64,000 nt of DNA from Monosiga brevicollis MX1 (GCF_000002865.3 NW_001865041.1:793793-857792), one strand, 5' to 3'; shown: positions 36,133 through 49,360, counted from the first letter of the stretch. Notes: generated by a model from the letters alone, not told the origin. A program made the numbers and translations.

Positions 36133-39100
36133 ATGAGCAGCGACGAGGCTGAGCCGGGCTCCCTTGCTGGCGTGAGCCGCTCAGTCAAGATGCCAAACTC
36201 CATCTATGTGCCGGTGCTCGGTGGGCATGATGAAACAACCGTATCGAGCAACAGTGATGACGGTACAGTTGTCCCCGTGGCCAACAATGGCACTGTGACG
36301 GTCCCGCGCCTCGACGACATTGAGACCACCTTCGAGCGCATTCGTGTGCTCGGGCGCGGTGCGTATGGCACCGCCACCCTGTTTCGCCGCCGCCAAGATG
36401 ATGAGTTGGTCGTGGTCAAGGAGATTATTTTGACCGATCTCAAGCCCAAAGATCGACTTCTTGCTCAAAACGAGGTCAAGTTGCTTGCCATGTTCGACCA
36501 CCCCAACGTCATTGGTTACTATGACTCGAGTGATACCAACGGTGTCTTGCGCATTGAAATGGAGTATGCCGACGGTGGCAACCTTGCGCAATGGATCGGC
36601 CAACAAAAAGACCTCGTCCCTCAGCCGCGCGTCCTTCACATGTTCAAACAAATTGTTGCGGCCCTTGACTACGTCCATTCGCAAAATGTTCGTCCCTCCT
36701 CACTGATGCTGGCTGATTCATACCAACGGCGCCCAAGCACCCTCATCCCAGCGTTTGAACACTGCTCATTGCAAACCGAATAGGTGATCCATCGAGATAT
36801 CAAAGCTGACAACGTCTTTCTGACGCGCCACGGCGTGCCCAAGCTTGGTGATTTTGGCAGTACGTATCATTTACCTGGCATCCAACGGCTAGTGGAAACC
36901 CCATCTCGTGATTCTCTGTCTCATCATCGCCTCCAACCATCAACATTGTGCCGACCTTTTCAGTTTCGAAGAGCATCGCCTCGACCATGGCCAAGGCACA
37001 CACCGTCGTGGGCACGTCAGTCTTGCCGTGCCGCTCGCCCGCACTGGTCCCCGTTTGCTGATCCTCACCCACCCACGGCTTGGCTCTAGACCTTATTATA
37101 TATCCCCGGAGCTTGCCCAGGGCAAGCCCTACGACAACAAAACCGACATCTGGAGCTTGGGCTGCGTAGCTTACGAGCTGCTCACGCTCCACCGCACCTT
37201 TGAGGGCTCCAATTTGCCTGCTTTGGTCCGCAAAATTATGAAGGGCCAATTTACGCCCATCAACGGACCCTATGACCCTGAGCTGAAGGCATTGGTGACC
37301 AGCATGCTGCGCCACGACCCTGCACGTCGGCCCAGCTGTAGAGATATGCTGGAGCACCCTCTGCTGCAGAAGACAGACGTTAACCTGCGCCCCGCTTCGC
37401 GGCGCAGCCTGCGCACGCGCTCGCAGCGCACCCAGCGACGCAGTCATATGCAAAGCGTCGTGTTTCACTGGACGACGGCTGACATGGCTCCGATTCATAT
37501 TGAATTTGGCCGCCGCTTCAAGATCACTCAGGTGGCCTGTGGAACCCGTCACTGCTTGGCTCTCAATGATGTTGCTCAGGTTTTTGCTTGGGGCAACAAC
37601 GAATTTGGGCAGCTGGGCACGGGCTCCACGCAGGACCAGACACAACCCATTCTGGTGCCCACTCTCATGAACTCGGTCACGAGTCATATTGCAGCAGGTG
37701 GTGGAGCCAGTGCATTTTTGTCAGCCACGGGCATGCTGTCCACCTGCGGCCGTGGAAGCTCAGGCATGCTGGGACACCGGACAACGTCGCACTTACAGAC
37801 GCCTCAAGTCGTGGAGGCACTCCTCAGTGCCCATGTCAAGGGCGTGGCCGTCGGCCACGAACACATGGCTGTGATTACCGAAATCGGCGAGCTCTTCACT
37901 TGGGGCGACAACAAATTTGGCCAGCTGGGCCTGACAGCCTTAGATAGCACCTCGACGCCCCGCGCCGTTCATTTACCAGACAACGTCCTTCCCACTGCTG
38001 TCTTCTGTGGGCCCGACGCAACGGCTGTGCTGACAACCACGGGGCGTGTCTTTGCGTGCGGTAGCAACGCACACAACAAATTGGGCCTCAATCCCCGCTA
38101 CGGCCTCATCTCGCGCAAATTAGTACTCAAGGCCGAAGTGCTGAGTCTTGTCAAGCTCCACGGTAAAGGCTTGGTGGAGGATGTCAGTTTGGGCGCCCAC
38201 AACACATGTATGGTCATGGACACGGGCAAATGCTACACCCTTGGCAGCAACGACTATGGTGCCCTCGGCTCGGGTACGTGTGCTGCTCGCAGAATGTGCA
38301 TGTGCCGCCTTCTGTGTGTTTGCGTAATGGCTTCGTGCTCGGGTTTGAGTTCAAGCGCTTTGCCTTCTTTTTTCGCTTTTTTTTTTTCTTTTTCTTTTTT
38401 TTTTTTTTTTTTTTTTTCTTTTTTTTCTCTTTTTTTTCAAGTCGATGTCGTGGGCCGTCGTCTGGGCTTGGTCAGCGGAGCTTGCTGTTGTGGACGCTTA
38501 ATCTTGACCACTATGCTGCGTGTGTCCGTGCCGTTTACTGACGCATTAACACTGACATGGGACTCTAGGTAACTTCAAAAGTCGTGAGCATGCCGCCTCT
38601 GTCAAACATGTGCTTGGGGACTACGACGTGCAGCAAGTCGTTGTGGGCAAGCACTTTGCCATGGTGAGCGCATGTGAGCGGGACTTGCTCTTACAGGCTG
38701 GTCCCAATGAAGACGTGCCCCAAGATCTTTTCGTGTGGGGGTGTGGCATCATCAACGCCGCTCCCAGCGATGAAGAAGCTGCTGCCTTTGCCGAACCAAA
38801 CTGGATTAGTTTGGCCGCTGGCAACGCCGACCCTGGGGGGGTCGGCTCGCGCCAAAACTCTGGTTCGCACAGTGGGAATGGCAGTGGTCGTCGCTCTGGG
38901 CTCACAGCCGTAATGGGTGAGCTGCCTTTTGTGACGGATATGGCCGCCGACGAGAGCATGATTGTCCTAGTCATGGACATGCACCTGCCTCGACGCAGCA
39001 ATAATCGTGAGCGCCCGCAACACCATCGTGCCGGTCCCGGCACGGGCAGCAGTGGTGCTGTAGCGCTGCCGGAGAGCTTTGTCTCCCAGACCTCGGCCAT

Positions 39101-41081
39101 GACCCCTGATCCGCCGCTCCTCACCTATGGCTCTGATCTGGGTGGACATGCTTTGAACAACGGTGGGCACTTTGGCCATGAACGACATAGCAGCGACAGC
39201 GAGAATAGCGATGATGATGAGTGGATGCCCGTGCTTACCGAGGGACTACACACCGTGCGGGACGCCACGAACATGCCGCTATGGGAGCAAGAAGATCTGG
39301 AACTGAGTGCTGACCGAGCTGAGGCCCCGGAGCCAGCCAATACCATGCGGGCTGGCGATGCAACCGAACTTGTCGCGAATACAACAGGCACAGCCACAAC
39401 TGACGCCCCGGCTGTTGCTTCACAGTCGACTTCGCCGAGTGCTGCGCTCCACGCTGCAGGAGAAAATGTGGGCGGATCTGCATCGAACAAAGAACTTGTT
39501 GATGTCAGTCGCCCGCGGCCGCTGCGCCACATGGCCAAGTTTCCCCTCCGGCCCCCGGTCATTACCACGACGCGTCACATTTTGCCAAAAAGGCCGCTGT
39601 CAAAGCCAGCTGGGCCCTTGGACTTGAGTGGAGGACCCATTCTCAATCCCCATGGGACTGTCCCCACTGGCCCAGGTGTCTCCCCTGGTGCAGCAGTCAA
39701 CGTCAGCCCAAAAGGACCGGATGCCCCCATGCCCGCGCTCCAGCCACCGTTGCTGGCGACGCCAGCCGCGCCAGGCTCAACCACCGATACCGATGGACCA
39801 GAGCAGCACGCAGCACCAGCCCTTCCGGCAGCTCAAGGCGGTGAAGCAGGATCTCAACTTGGCCAGAGTCCAGCGAATCCAGAGCACATTCGACCCCAAT
39901 CTGCGCAGACCCTCACTCTCTTCGCCCAGCGCCGCATCCGACTCAAGCACATGCCGAAAAAGGTTCCCCTACCCAAACCCACCAAACCGGCTCGCTTTCC
40001 AGCCCCACCAACCACCATCCCTCAGCTCAGGTCCGTCTGCGTGACTTGGCGTTTTGGAAAGTTGCACATGCGCATGCACTGTGTGTGGCTCGGATATGGG
40101 TACTGCTTAATTGTACAAACTCATTGAGTGTCGCGCAGCCCAGCGTCACGACGCAAGTTTTCGGACGGCAACCTTGATGCTCGCAAATCAATCCCATCCG
40201 TAAAGTAAGGCCTCTAACAAAGCTGGCGCCGCCCTCGACAGTCATATCTCATTTCTCCTTGCTTGGTCCTTGCTTGATGCTGCATTTGACTCACCACGTG
40301 GGAACGCAGGTTTCCCATGCCAGCTAATTTACGGCCTTTGGGCGAGCAAGTCAAGGCCCGTTTACCTCGACCTGAAGAACTGCAAGCCTTGCCCTCAATC
40401 CCCAAACATTTGCCTAGCAGCATGATACCAGGTTCGCCGCTTGCGCGGCCTTCATTGACTTCCGACGTCGTGAGACCAACCAGCGGTGAAGCAGACAGTG
40501 CTGCCTCGACGCCCACGCCCGTGCCCCGACAGAGCGTGACCCTGTCACCGCGGTTCCGGCCGCCTGCTTTGAAGGACACCCAGCACACAAAGATTGCCTC
40601 GCCGCGTGCCAGCCACCATGTCAGTGATACACTCTTGAAACACCCATCCTAGCTCACCCGCCCACCCTAGGGCCGCATTCAGCTGCCGTGCTTGGCCCAA
40701 CGTGATTGACTCATGTTTTCCTGCCGCCCACCCCAGGACGCTGACATTCATTTGGTTCGCTCTGAAAATGCGGCCCTCAAAGCCGAGGTATCCAAGCAAG
40801 CAGCAGAGCTCAAGGTATGACAACCATGGCTCATGGGCTCTCAGACCGATGCTAGGCTAGCAGTTCCCTCCATGCTGACGCGCGAGTTGAGCTTGTAGGA
40901 ACTTCGGCGAAAACTAGACACGCTCTTGGGATCAGAGAGCGGGAATGTCAGTGCAGAAAAAACTGCCGAGCCCAATGGAGAAACGCTGGGCGTCAATACG
41001 GCGCCTGGTCCCACACCTCTTCAACCGACAGCCAAGGGCCCATCGCGACCCGCCAGCTCTCGCTTCTGTACCATCTCATAA
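36133..41081 (+). CDS. NEK9: NEK8/NEK9-like protein kinase with RCC1 propeller
   Basis: Ser/Thr kinase of the NIMA family fused to an RCC1 propeller, as in NEK8 and NEK9, which act at cilia and in mitotic spindle signalling. Kinase motifs in order: GRGAYGTATLF, VVVKEI (catalytic Lys), VIHRDIKADN, LGDFG, GTPYYISPE (joined across an intron at 37,018/37,090) and DIWSLGC. After the kinase come about six RCC1 blades, such as VFAWGNNEFGQLGTG, LFTWGDNKFGQLGL and CYTLGSNDYGALGSG, and the last, DLFVWGCGI, lies beyond a T-rich intron. A long Pro/Ser/Ala-rich linker (38.8-40.6 kb) leads to a coiled coil (HLVRSENAALKAEVSKQ, LRRKLDTLL). The final residues are SRFCTIS with stop 41079-41081, so the chain ends in a possible CaaX box (CTIS). 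NEK8 versus NEK9 is not settled; the coiled coil favours NEK9. Confidence 0.88.
38377..38440. repeat. T-rich low-complexity tract in a NEK intron
   Basis: Near-pure T run, broken by a few C, inside the intron between two RCC1 exons. Confidence 0.9.
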
Positions 41082-41566
41082 CAATCATCTAATTATTACT
41101 ATGATGATGATGATCATGATGATGATTTGAATTTGCTGCCACCGTCCGAGCTGTTGTCGGAGGGCGATTGCTGTTTATCTGAATTGTGTTTGCGTTTCAC
41201 TTCCACTTTCTTCTGACCGTGCCCATCTGGTGATTGTCTCTTCTCTCCTTGTGCGCACGCTTTCCGTATAGCCTTGTTCGCGCTGAGCGCGCGTGTATCT
41301 AATTAACGAAGGCCAGAATCCAGACCACAATCTAGACCACATTGTATCGTTGAACCTTGCATGCAACAGCTGACCCATGCATCAACAACGGGCTCCTTCG
41401 CCGCCCTCTTCTCTATCTTCTTTCTTCAAATTCTTCACGTTCTTCTGCGTGTTTTCTTTTTTCTTGTAAATTTGAATGATTTCTTGGCTTGGGGGCAAAG
41501 GTCAGGCGAGCTTAAGATGACAAGAAACGGGTGCTTGCACGAGTGCTGCTGCCGAAAGATATACAA
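41082..41566. other. Convergent intergenic region
   Basis: About 485 bases between the NEK and CWC27 stops, with a short ATG-type trinucleotide repeat at about 41,099-41,128. No gene seen. Confidence 0.5.
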
Positions 41567-44382
41567 TCACCTTCGATGGTGGTGGCGGCGCGAGCGGTCC
41601 TTCTTGTCCTTCCGATCCTTCTCGCGGCGTCGTTGGTTCAAAGGATTACGAGGGTCATAGAGATCAAGTGTGTTTGGGTCCAGCTCTGGGTCGATACCCT
41701 ATGACGTGAGACAATGGATTGAGGCATGGGTAGCTATGGCTAAGACGGGAACAACCATCAGTCCAAGAAAGGTGTGCGCCAGAGACGCCCGTATTGCTGA
41801 CCTTGGGTGCGTGATCAACTTGATTCTCCAGCCGGTGTGACATCCTATTTCCGTGGCGCCATTATCCGCGTAAGGTCAGGCCATAATGACAGGGAGCGTT
41901 TCTTAAAGAACCTTTAGCATGAGATCACGCCAAGAAAGCCGCGCATACCAGCCCGAGTCATCGCCAAGCTTCTCTTCCTCTCGCAGGATGAAGGCCGCCT
42001 CCTCTTTATCGTCTGAGCGAAGAGTTGATGCTTTGGTTTTCTTGCTGCTGGGCTCGTCGCCGCCAAATAGTTTGGACTGGAAGCGCTCGAGCATAGCCAT
42101 GGTATCACGCTCGCGGTCTGACTTTTTTTGCTTGGCTCTGCGTCAGCGGGCACGAATGCGGCAGGGGTCATGGCATACAGCCACATCTACAGGACCTTGG
42201 GACGCAGCTCAGGGCCCACACACTCACCTGGGCTTGAACTTTTCTTGTTGCATGGACAAGTAGAGAGCCCCTTGAGTCTTGGGTTGATGGTCACTCGCTG
42301 CTGATGGCGCAGCCTTGGCCGCTGTTTGCCGATCTCCCTCCCGCAGCTCGGCCTTGAGCGCCTCAGATTCCTTCGCGCATCAACAGGCATCCGCATGGTG
42401 TGCGCAACAATACACAAGTGATGTCAGCGGGGAATGCAATCAAAGGCTCGACAACTACACCAAGACAGGGCTTGAAGGCTCGTCCAGCATAGTAACAGAC
42501 CTGTCGCAAGGCCTCGAGACGCTCCTCTCGAGTTGGCTCGGCGGGTTCAACAGGCTTTCGCTGTCGCCTATGCGGGGAGAGTGATGAATATACGCTGGCA
42601 TGAGTACGGCTTTGCTCACATGCGCCTGTCCATGCTGAAAAAAGGTGCCGGAGGTTTAGATTTTGGCTTTGGCGTTCATAGAAAGACACGCACTTCTCCT
42701 CGTTGTCGACCTCGACCTTGCGCTGAGGCTTGTTCCCTAGCTTAGAGACGTATTCTTCTGCCGGGTCAAGATCGCCAGTGTCCTTGCGCAGGCGGCGATC
42801 CTCTACCGTCTCGTGACTACTCTTGATCTTGCCGAGCTGTGCAGCAACGGGGATCAGAGGAACAGCCGTTTGTGTTAGCCTAGGTTTTGTGCGGTGGCAT
42901 GATGCGTTCCGATGACTCCGCCCCCAAGATGGAAAATGCAGGGCAGATTGGCTGATGTGGCACAATAGACGATGAACAAGGTCAAACCTTGCCCAGTGCC
43001 ATGGCGTCTGCCTCTTCTGCCTCTTCGGCCTCATCGCCAAAAGACATGAGTTTGAAGTTTTTGACAGCCTTGACCCGTTCGCGCTGCTTGCCCTTTTCCT
43101 GTTTGTCAAGCATCTGTGCCTGCTTAGCCTCTAAACAGCGAGCAATCCCGCAAGCACCAACAAGTAGGGCAATGTGTCAATCGCTGGCACGGGCAGGAGC
43201 AAAAAAAAAAAAGGTAACAATAAAAATAAAAAGCCTCAAAGACGTCGGTGGATGCGCGAGCCTACTCATGCGCTCTTCGCGGGGCTTGATGTCATCAAAA
43301 GGATTGATGAGAACCTCAATCTAAGAATTGATGACCGTGTGAAGAAAGGCACGTTAGTCCATTTCACAGCGTGGGCTTGACCAAATGATGCATCGCTGAA
43401 AGATGATGACCATGCTCTTACGCGCTTGATGATGGGAGGGTCATCGGGGCGTTCGTTGGCATCGATACTCAACTCGTTGAATCGAATCAAATTGTAGATG
43501 GTATCGCCCACAACCTGTGGTGCAGCATAGCATGAGAGGGAAAGCTGGGAAGCTGAGCCGATACAGAGGTGATGCACTGCCTAATGAATGACTCACCTTG
43601 CCGAACATGGTGTGCTTTCCTGTGAGCTCGTCAGCTCGATCAAGCGTAATGAAAAATTGGCTGCTGTTGTCATCCTTGCCCGCGTTGGCACAACCAACAA
43701 GACCTCGTCGGCTGAATTTGAGACGCGAATGAAACTCATCCTGTGCACGAAGCGGTGAACCGCCTTCAACATGAGCACAACAGACAATATGCGAGTACAT
43801 GCAATGCTTGCCATGCTCCCAACAACCAGAGACAAGTGGTGTGGCTGTTGGCTTGCAGCCACCACGTGGCTGCAAGTTGGCTGATGCATTATCGTGATTT
43901 GGCCCGGGGAAGGACGCGCGCTCGAGTTTGACGATGCTGGCTGACTGCTGACCTTGAAAGGCTTGCCGAAAATGGACTCTCCGCCCTCACCGGTCCCAGT
44001 GGGATCTCCACCCTGGATGATGAAATCTACACGCATGAACAAGGGTCATCGACCCCATGTCGACAGTCGCAGAAGGCATGAGAGCCATGCATCGGTTGAC
44101 GGCGCAAAGCAAGTCGGGGAAGCAACTTCGTACCACGAACAAGGCGATGGAAAATCAAGCCTTCATAAAACCCTTCGAGGGCCAACTGGATAAAATTGCG
44201 AGACGCAAGCGGGCATTCTTTACACCACAGCTCGACATCGAGATCACCACGGCTTGTCTCAATCACGACCTATGGTACACCTCTAACCTGGTGAGGACAG
44301 CCCTATCTAGGCCAAACCCAAAGCCAAAAGACAACCCTACCTTGCCCGTGGTCGGTGGCTCAGTAATGTAGATATTTGACAT
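41567..44382 (-). CDS. CWC27: Spliceosome-associated cyclophilin CWC27
   Basis: Cyclophilin-type protein of the activated spliceosome. Exon 1 starts at 44382 with MSNIYITEPPTTGK, nearly the family N-terminus (MSNIYIQEPPTNGK in human as I recall). Following exons read VVIETSRGDLDVELWCKECP, SRNFIQLALEGFYEG, FIIQGGDPTGTGEGGESIFG, DEFHSRLKFSRRGLVGCANA, DNSSQFFITLDRADEL, GKHTMFGKV and EVLINPFDDIKPREER. A charged helical half follows (KNFKLMSFGDEAEEAEEADA, then EEYVSKLGNK). The last exon carries TLDLYDPRNPLNQRRREKD and ends at TGA 41567-41569. The catalytic-site Arg of active cyclophilins sits in an FHR-type segment (LIFHRLV here); CWC27 is often a weak or inactive isomerase. The gene is complete, with about ten introns. 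Confidence 0.93.
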
Positions 44383-44525
44383 GTTGAAGGATGCGTCCTG
44401 ACCGCTCGAAGGTCCAGGCAAGCCACAGCGACCACCGTGGAAAAGTGGAAAAAAAAAAATTCAGAGCTGGATGCGATAGTGTGTCAAAGTTTACATTATC
44501 CCTCACCTATGGCTTTACTCTCTCT

Positions 44526-44581
<56 letters not shown>

Positions 44582-44647
44582 CTCTCTCTCTTTACTCTTT
44601 ACTTCTCTCTTTCTCAAACCGACCAAACCAATTCTTTCTCTTTTTAT

Positions 44648-44730
<83 letters not shown>

Positions 44731-44956
44731 GTTCTGATCGCTCAGCGACGTCGGACAGCGAAGGGGGGCCGGGATTTCCTTGCTGCTTTTTAAGCGCACG
44801 CAGCCTCATTCCCGGGATAGAAGAATAGGATAGCGTCAACGGATTGCTTCTAGTGTTGTATTGTCTCCTGCTGTTCACTGCTGCCGCTAGGCTGGGGACG
44901 ACGGTTGGGTGTGACTTGGCACTTACGAGAGCGGCTCATCTCTCAGCACCAGCGCC
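44383..44956. promoter_or_regulatory. Shared divergent promoter region of CWC27 and YJU2
   Basis: About 575 bases between the two start codons, dominated by a CT-rich repeat of about 210 bases. Both genes encode spliceosome factors, so one region may control both. Confidence 0.55.
44519..44727. repeat. (CT)n low-complexity block
   Basis: Two long CT arrays separated by about 70 bases of T/C-rich sequence, in the CWC27/YJU2 divergent region. Confidence 0.97.
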
Positions 44957-46035
44957 ATGGGTGAGCGCAAGGTTTTGAACAAGTACTATCCCCCGGACTT
45001 TGATCCGTCTCAGGTCCCGCGGATGAAAATGTCCAAGGATCGACAATACAAAGTCCGGCTCATGGCCCCCTTCAACATGCGGTGCCTCAACTGTGGCAAC
45101 TACATCTACAAGGCTACAAAATTTAATGCCGTCAAGGTGTGTGAGCGTTCCTTGAACCCTCTATTCTTTTATTCTGTGGTACTAGCACACACCGCAAACT
45201 CACGAACACGTTGGGGGCGGAACCATGTGTCCGTTGCCTTCTTTAGGAGACGGTGCAAGGCGAAGAATACCTGGGGATGCGAATTTACAGGTTCTACATT
45301 CGTTGTCCCCGCTGTTGCGGTGAGATTACGTTCAAGACGGACCCCAAGAATACAGACTACGAATGTGAGGCGGGGGCCACGCGCAACTTTGAAACCTGGC
45401 GCATGAAGGATCGCATTGGAACCGTCGACGATGAAGAAGCCTTGTTAGCAGCCGAAGCGACGGAGGAGCAAAATGCCATGCGAGCGCTGGAGGAGCGCAC
45501 CAAGGAATCCAAGCAGGAGATGGACATTATCGATGCATTGGAGGAGATTCAAGATGCCAACGCCCGCGCATCCAAAGTGGACGTAGACAGCATCCTGGCT
45601 GAGAAGCACGGCGAGGAGGCCACCGTAGTACAGGAGTTGGCTCGGCGAATTCAGCAGGAGGAGGATGATGCCGTGGCCAAGGCTTTCGGACAACAACGAG
45701 TGATTAAGGTCAAACGCTTGGATGACGATGAAGCCCCGTCTGACAATGCCGTGTCCTTGCCACCAGATCGCGACCCACTCACGAATGCCGCCCGTACACC
45801 GGCCAAGCGGGCCAAGACCGAGAACACCGCGCCAGCCGCTCAATCTGCTGAGACATCATCGCGCTCAACGACCACCACGAGTTTGAAGCAGCGATTGGGG
45901 GGCCTTGTGCGGCCCAAGAGCGGTGCCAAGGCTAGTGTGGCCGTGGCATCAGCAACGCCAACACCCACAGCACCAGCGCCTAGCCAAGGACTTGCGCTTC
46001 TGGGGGCCTATGGCAGCGACTCGGACTCGGACTGA
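44957..46035 (+). CDS. YJU2: Pre-mRNA splicing factor YJU2 (CCDC94)
   Basis: Step-one splicing factor of the Prp19-linked complex that stabilises the branch helix. The start is [20 protein letters not shown] at 44957. The zinc-binding pair [12 protein letters not shown] is in exon 1, and the second pair [14 protein letters not shown] is in exon 2, which opens with [34 protein letters not shown] follows, as in YJU2 rather than its paralogue CCDC130. The single intron runs from about 45,137 to 45,247. The C-terminal half is a charged helix ([20 protein letters not shown]) and a basic, Ser/Thr/Ala-rich tail ending [11 protein letters not shown]. About 320 residues, complete. Confidence 0.93.
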
Positions 46036-46328
46036 TAAGACGGCAGTGCATGGCGTTGCACCAACCAGACAGTCGATGAACAGAGAGAGAGTTGCTTCTG
46101 CTTGTGGCGCCCCTTGAACGCTCCCATGCCCCCGACTTGGAGCGAACAAGTCACGCATGCGCACATAAAAATTTTGTTCTTCCAAAGCGCCTTCCATTTT
46201 GACCACCTCCAACAGGAATCGCTCCAACAGGATCCCGCTGACAATTTGTTCAACCTCGAAGCGCTTATGCAATTCATCTCTTCTCTTCTTCTTCACATCA
46301 CACCAAACCAATTCAACTCTTCACATCA

Positions 46329-46366
<38 letters not shown>

Positions 46367-46685
46367 TCTCTCAAGAATTTTCTTCGTTCCCCCTCTCTCT
46401 TGTCACGTGAAAAAAAAAAGAAAGCCAAAGCACACCGCCTTCCAAGTGTTGCCAGTGGCATTTCCCTGCTTTTGCTGCTGCCACTGACTCAAGACCCCCC
46501 CCGCATCGCACGCTTGGGCTCTTGTCCGTTCATCCGTGCTTATCGTTTTTGCTTTGCGTTGGAATCACCGCCACCATTTCCCAGCCGGCTGCCAAGAAGG
46601 TACGCTTGTTGTGGAGGTACTCTGCGATACGGTGCGGTGCGCACCGCTCACCCTCTCTGCTGCGCAGGCGCACACCGACGCCGCC
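46036..46685. promoter_or_regulatory. Intergenic region upstream of fumarylacetoacetase
   Basis: About 650 bases between tandem plus-strand genes, with a CT repeat at 46,329-46,371 and C/T-rich sequence beyond it. No gene seen; the fumarylacetoacetase promoter and 5' untranslated region are expected here. Confidence 0.5.
46329..46371. repeat. (CT)n microsatellite
   Basis: About 20 CT units with small breaks, upstream of fumarylacetoacetase. Confidence 0.95.
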
Positions 46686-49221
46686 ATGAAGTCATTCATC
46701 GACGTTGCCCCGGAATCTCACTTTCCCATCCAAAACCTGCCCTATGGCGTCTTCTCCCGCTCTGGCGAGGTCAGAATGAGCCAGGCCCCATGTAAAGCAG
46801 CTTGGCTGACCGCCCATCTTTGTTGCACAAGAGCGCTCGTCCTTACGCCCGTGTTTTTGACGTGTTCCACGAGCTAGGATGCCCGCCACATTGGTGTGGC
46901 CATCGGTGATTACGTGCTTGACCTCAGCGCCGTCAAGGACCTGATTGATGGTGCGTCCCGAGGCTTGGATAGGATCGCTGAGCATGTCAGCGATGAAAGC
47001 TCACACCCGTCACTGGCCGTGTTGCATCTCATCCACCTTCTCTCTTCCACCTGTCCTCCTCTGTCAGGCCCCACCATCTCCCAGCATCGTGATGTCTTTG
47101 ATGCTGTGCGTGCTTCTTTGACGCCACTCTGATTCGACTGGCATGGAATTGGTTTTTGGTTTTTGTCACCCCAGCTCAAGCATTGTTCCTTCCCAACCCT
47201 TTACCTAGGCTGTCCTGAACCCACTGATGGCTTTGCCCAAGGCTGCTTGGACTGAAACCCGTGCCTCTCTGCAAAAGATTTTGTCCAGTGATGAGGTATG
47301 CTCAAGTGAATGACCCTCCCGCGCATGGTCATGCCCACCTCATGTGCAAATCCCTTGCTGCAATGTTCCTTAGGCCGTGCTTCGCGACAATGCCGAGCTT
47401 CGTGCCCGGTAAGACCCCAACCTCTGCATTGCACCCAAGCTGTGGCGCCACCCCGCCTTCTCACCCACCCACCCCTTTTCCTAGTGCCTTGGTGCCGCAG
47501 GCGTCGGTTACCATGCACCTGCCTGCCTCCATCGGTACGCACCTATCTATGGTTTTTCCGATGGTGTGCTTCACCGCGGCTCATCCCTTGCGCCTTTACA
47601 GGTGACTACACCGATTTCTACAGCTCCCGTGAGCACGCTACAAACTTGGGCACCATGTTCCGCGATGCCTCCAACCCCCTGCTGCCCAACTGGTAAGACC
47701 CTCGTGATGATTGCTGGTTCATGGACCTTCGAACCTTGATAGCCATGATGGGATGGGGTGTGATGCTCATTGGCTTCTGGGGACGATGTGACAACCAGGC
47801 TGCACATTCCCGTCGGTTACCATGGTCGTGCGTCAAGCGTGATCGTGTCTGGCCAGGACATCCGTCGTCCTCGTGGTCAAACCCGCCCCAAGGATGGTGA
47901 GCTTTTTTCAAGGTTTGCCGGCCCTCAGCTAACCCCAAGAAATTTTGCGGGTGCTCACGCTGCACCATGTTCTTGCCCATACACCTAGATGAGCCCCCGG
48001 TCTTCGGTCCCTCGCGACTTCTCGATTTTGAGCTCGAAATGGCCTTTTTCGTCGGCCAGGGCAACCCTCTGGGCGAACCCATCCCCATTGAAAAGGCTCA
48101 GGACCACATTTTTGGCATGGTTGTGATGAACGACTGGAGCGGTAGGTCCCTGATCATCTCTCAGATGAGGCCCATCTCCTCCCCTCGCTTTTCTCCTCTC
48201 GCGCGTGAAGCATGTCTTCAACTCTCATGTGAGCGTGCATGTGGGTGTGGCTCGTCGTACTAGCACGTGACATCCAAAAGTGGGAATACGTTCCTCTGGG
48301 TCCGTTCCTGGGCAAGAACTTTGGCACCTCCATCTCCCCTTGGGTGGTCACCATGGACGCCCTGGCCCCCTTTACCGTGCCCAACCCCGTCCAGGACCCT
48401 GTGCCGCTGCCGTACCTGCGCCACGAGGACCCATATTCCTTTGACATCAATCTCAGCGTGGCCATCGCTCGTATGTGCCTTGCTCACGATCTGCTATAGA
48501 CCAGTGTCCTCTTCAGCTCACCGAACGCCTCCTTCATGCCCATGGCATTCTCCACGGCTCCCCCTCCACAGCTGAAGGCAAGGAAGGCAAGGTCGTCACC
48601 AACTCCAACCTGAAGGTGAGTGGCCATGGACCAAATGGGTATCGAAACTAGAAGAGCGGCCCTGCTCTTGTTTAGCATTCCCAATTGGCACGTTACGTTC
48701 ATACACTGGCGCGGCGACTTGTGTCTCTTTCAGCACATGTATTGGACCATGAAGCAGCAACTTGCCCACCACACGATCAACGGGTGCAATGCTCAACCCG
48801 GTGATCTTCTGGGCTCTGGCACCATCAGCGGCAAGGTTCGTGCGTGAAAAGCGGCTGAGAGCAGTGATTGGGCTGCTGCCCTTGTCGCATGCAACGATCT
48901 GTCTGTGTAGATGTGGCTTAATGTGATGGGTCATGTGTGCAGACACCCGATTCATACGGCTCCATGATTGAGCTGTCCTGGCGTGGCACCAAGGAGATCG
49001 ACCTGGGTGAGGGCGAAGTGCGCAAGTTTCTCAAGGATAACGACACTGTCATCATGTCGGGCTTCTGCCAAGGTCGGTTCCCGAGCTGTGAACTTGAACC
49101 TTTCTGCATTGTTGCCTCCACTCCGTGCCAATGTAACTCTTTCTCCTGCTGGAACACAGGCGAGGGCTTCCGCGTGGGCTTTGGCGAGTGCCGTAGCAAG
49201 CTTCTCCCAGCGCTGGAGTAG
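46686..49221 (+). CDS. FAH: Fumarylacetoacetase
   Basis: Last enzyme of tyrosine catabolism, splitting fumarylacetoacetate into fumarate and acetoacetate in the cytosol. The start is [20 protein letters not shown] at 46686. Later exons give [39 protein letters not shown] (metal and substrate residues Asp-Tyr and His) and [38 protein letters not shown] carries the metal-ligand Glu residues. [20 protein letters not shown] is completed across an intron, and the active-site Asp-Trp-Ser-Ala-Arg motif is intact. [14 protein letters not shown], a Lys-Gln-Gln/His-His segment near 48,755 and [20 protein letters not shown] follow, and the protein ends KLLPALE at 49221. About a dozen introns are very short. 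All family blocks are present, so the gene looks functional. Confidence 0.95.
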
Positions 49222-49360
49222 GTGCGAGAGGCACTGCTTCAGAGAAGGCGCTGCTTTTGTTTGAATTGATTTGCAAGCAAGTGCCTTGTTAATGACACAA
49301 TTTGAAGTTGCTTGGCTTTGGGCCAAAGGAAGACGTACGAGGCACGTTCAACAGAATTGG

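Noticed and set aside
44391-44878. Leu-Ser and Arg-Glu repeat frames over the CT block
   Set aside because: Pure low-complexity translation of (CT)n in an intergenic region.
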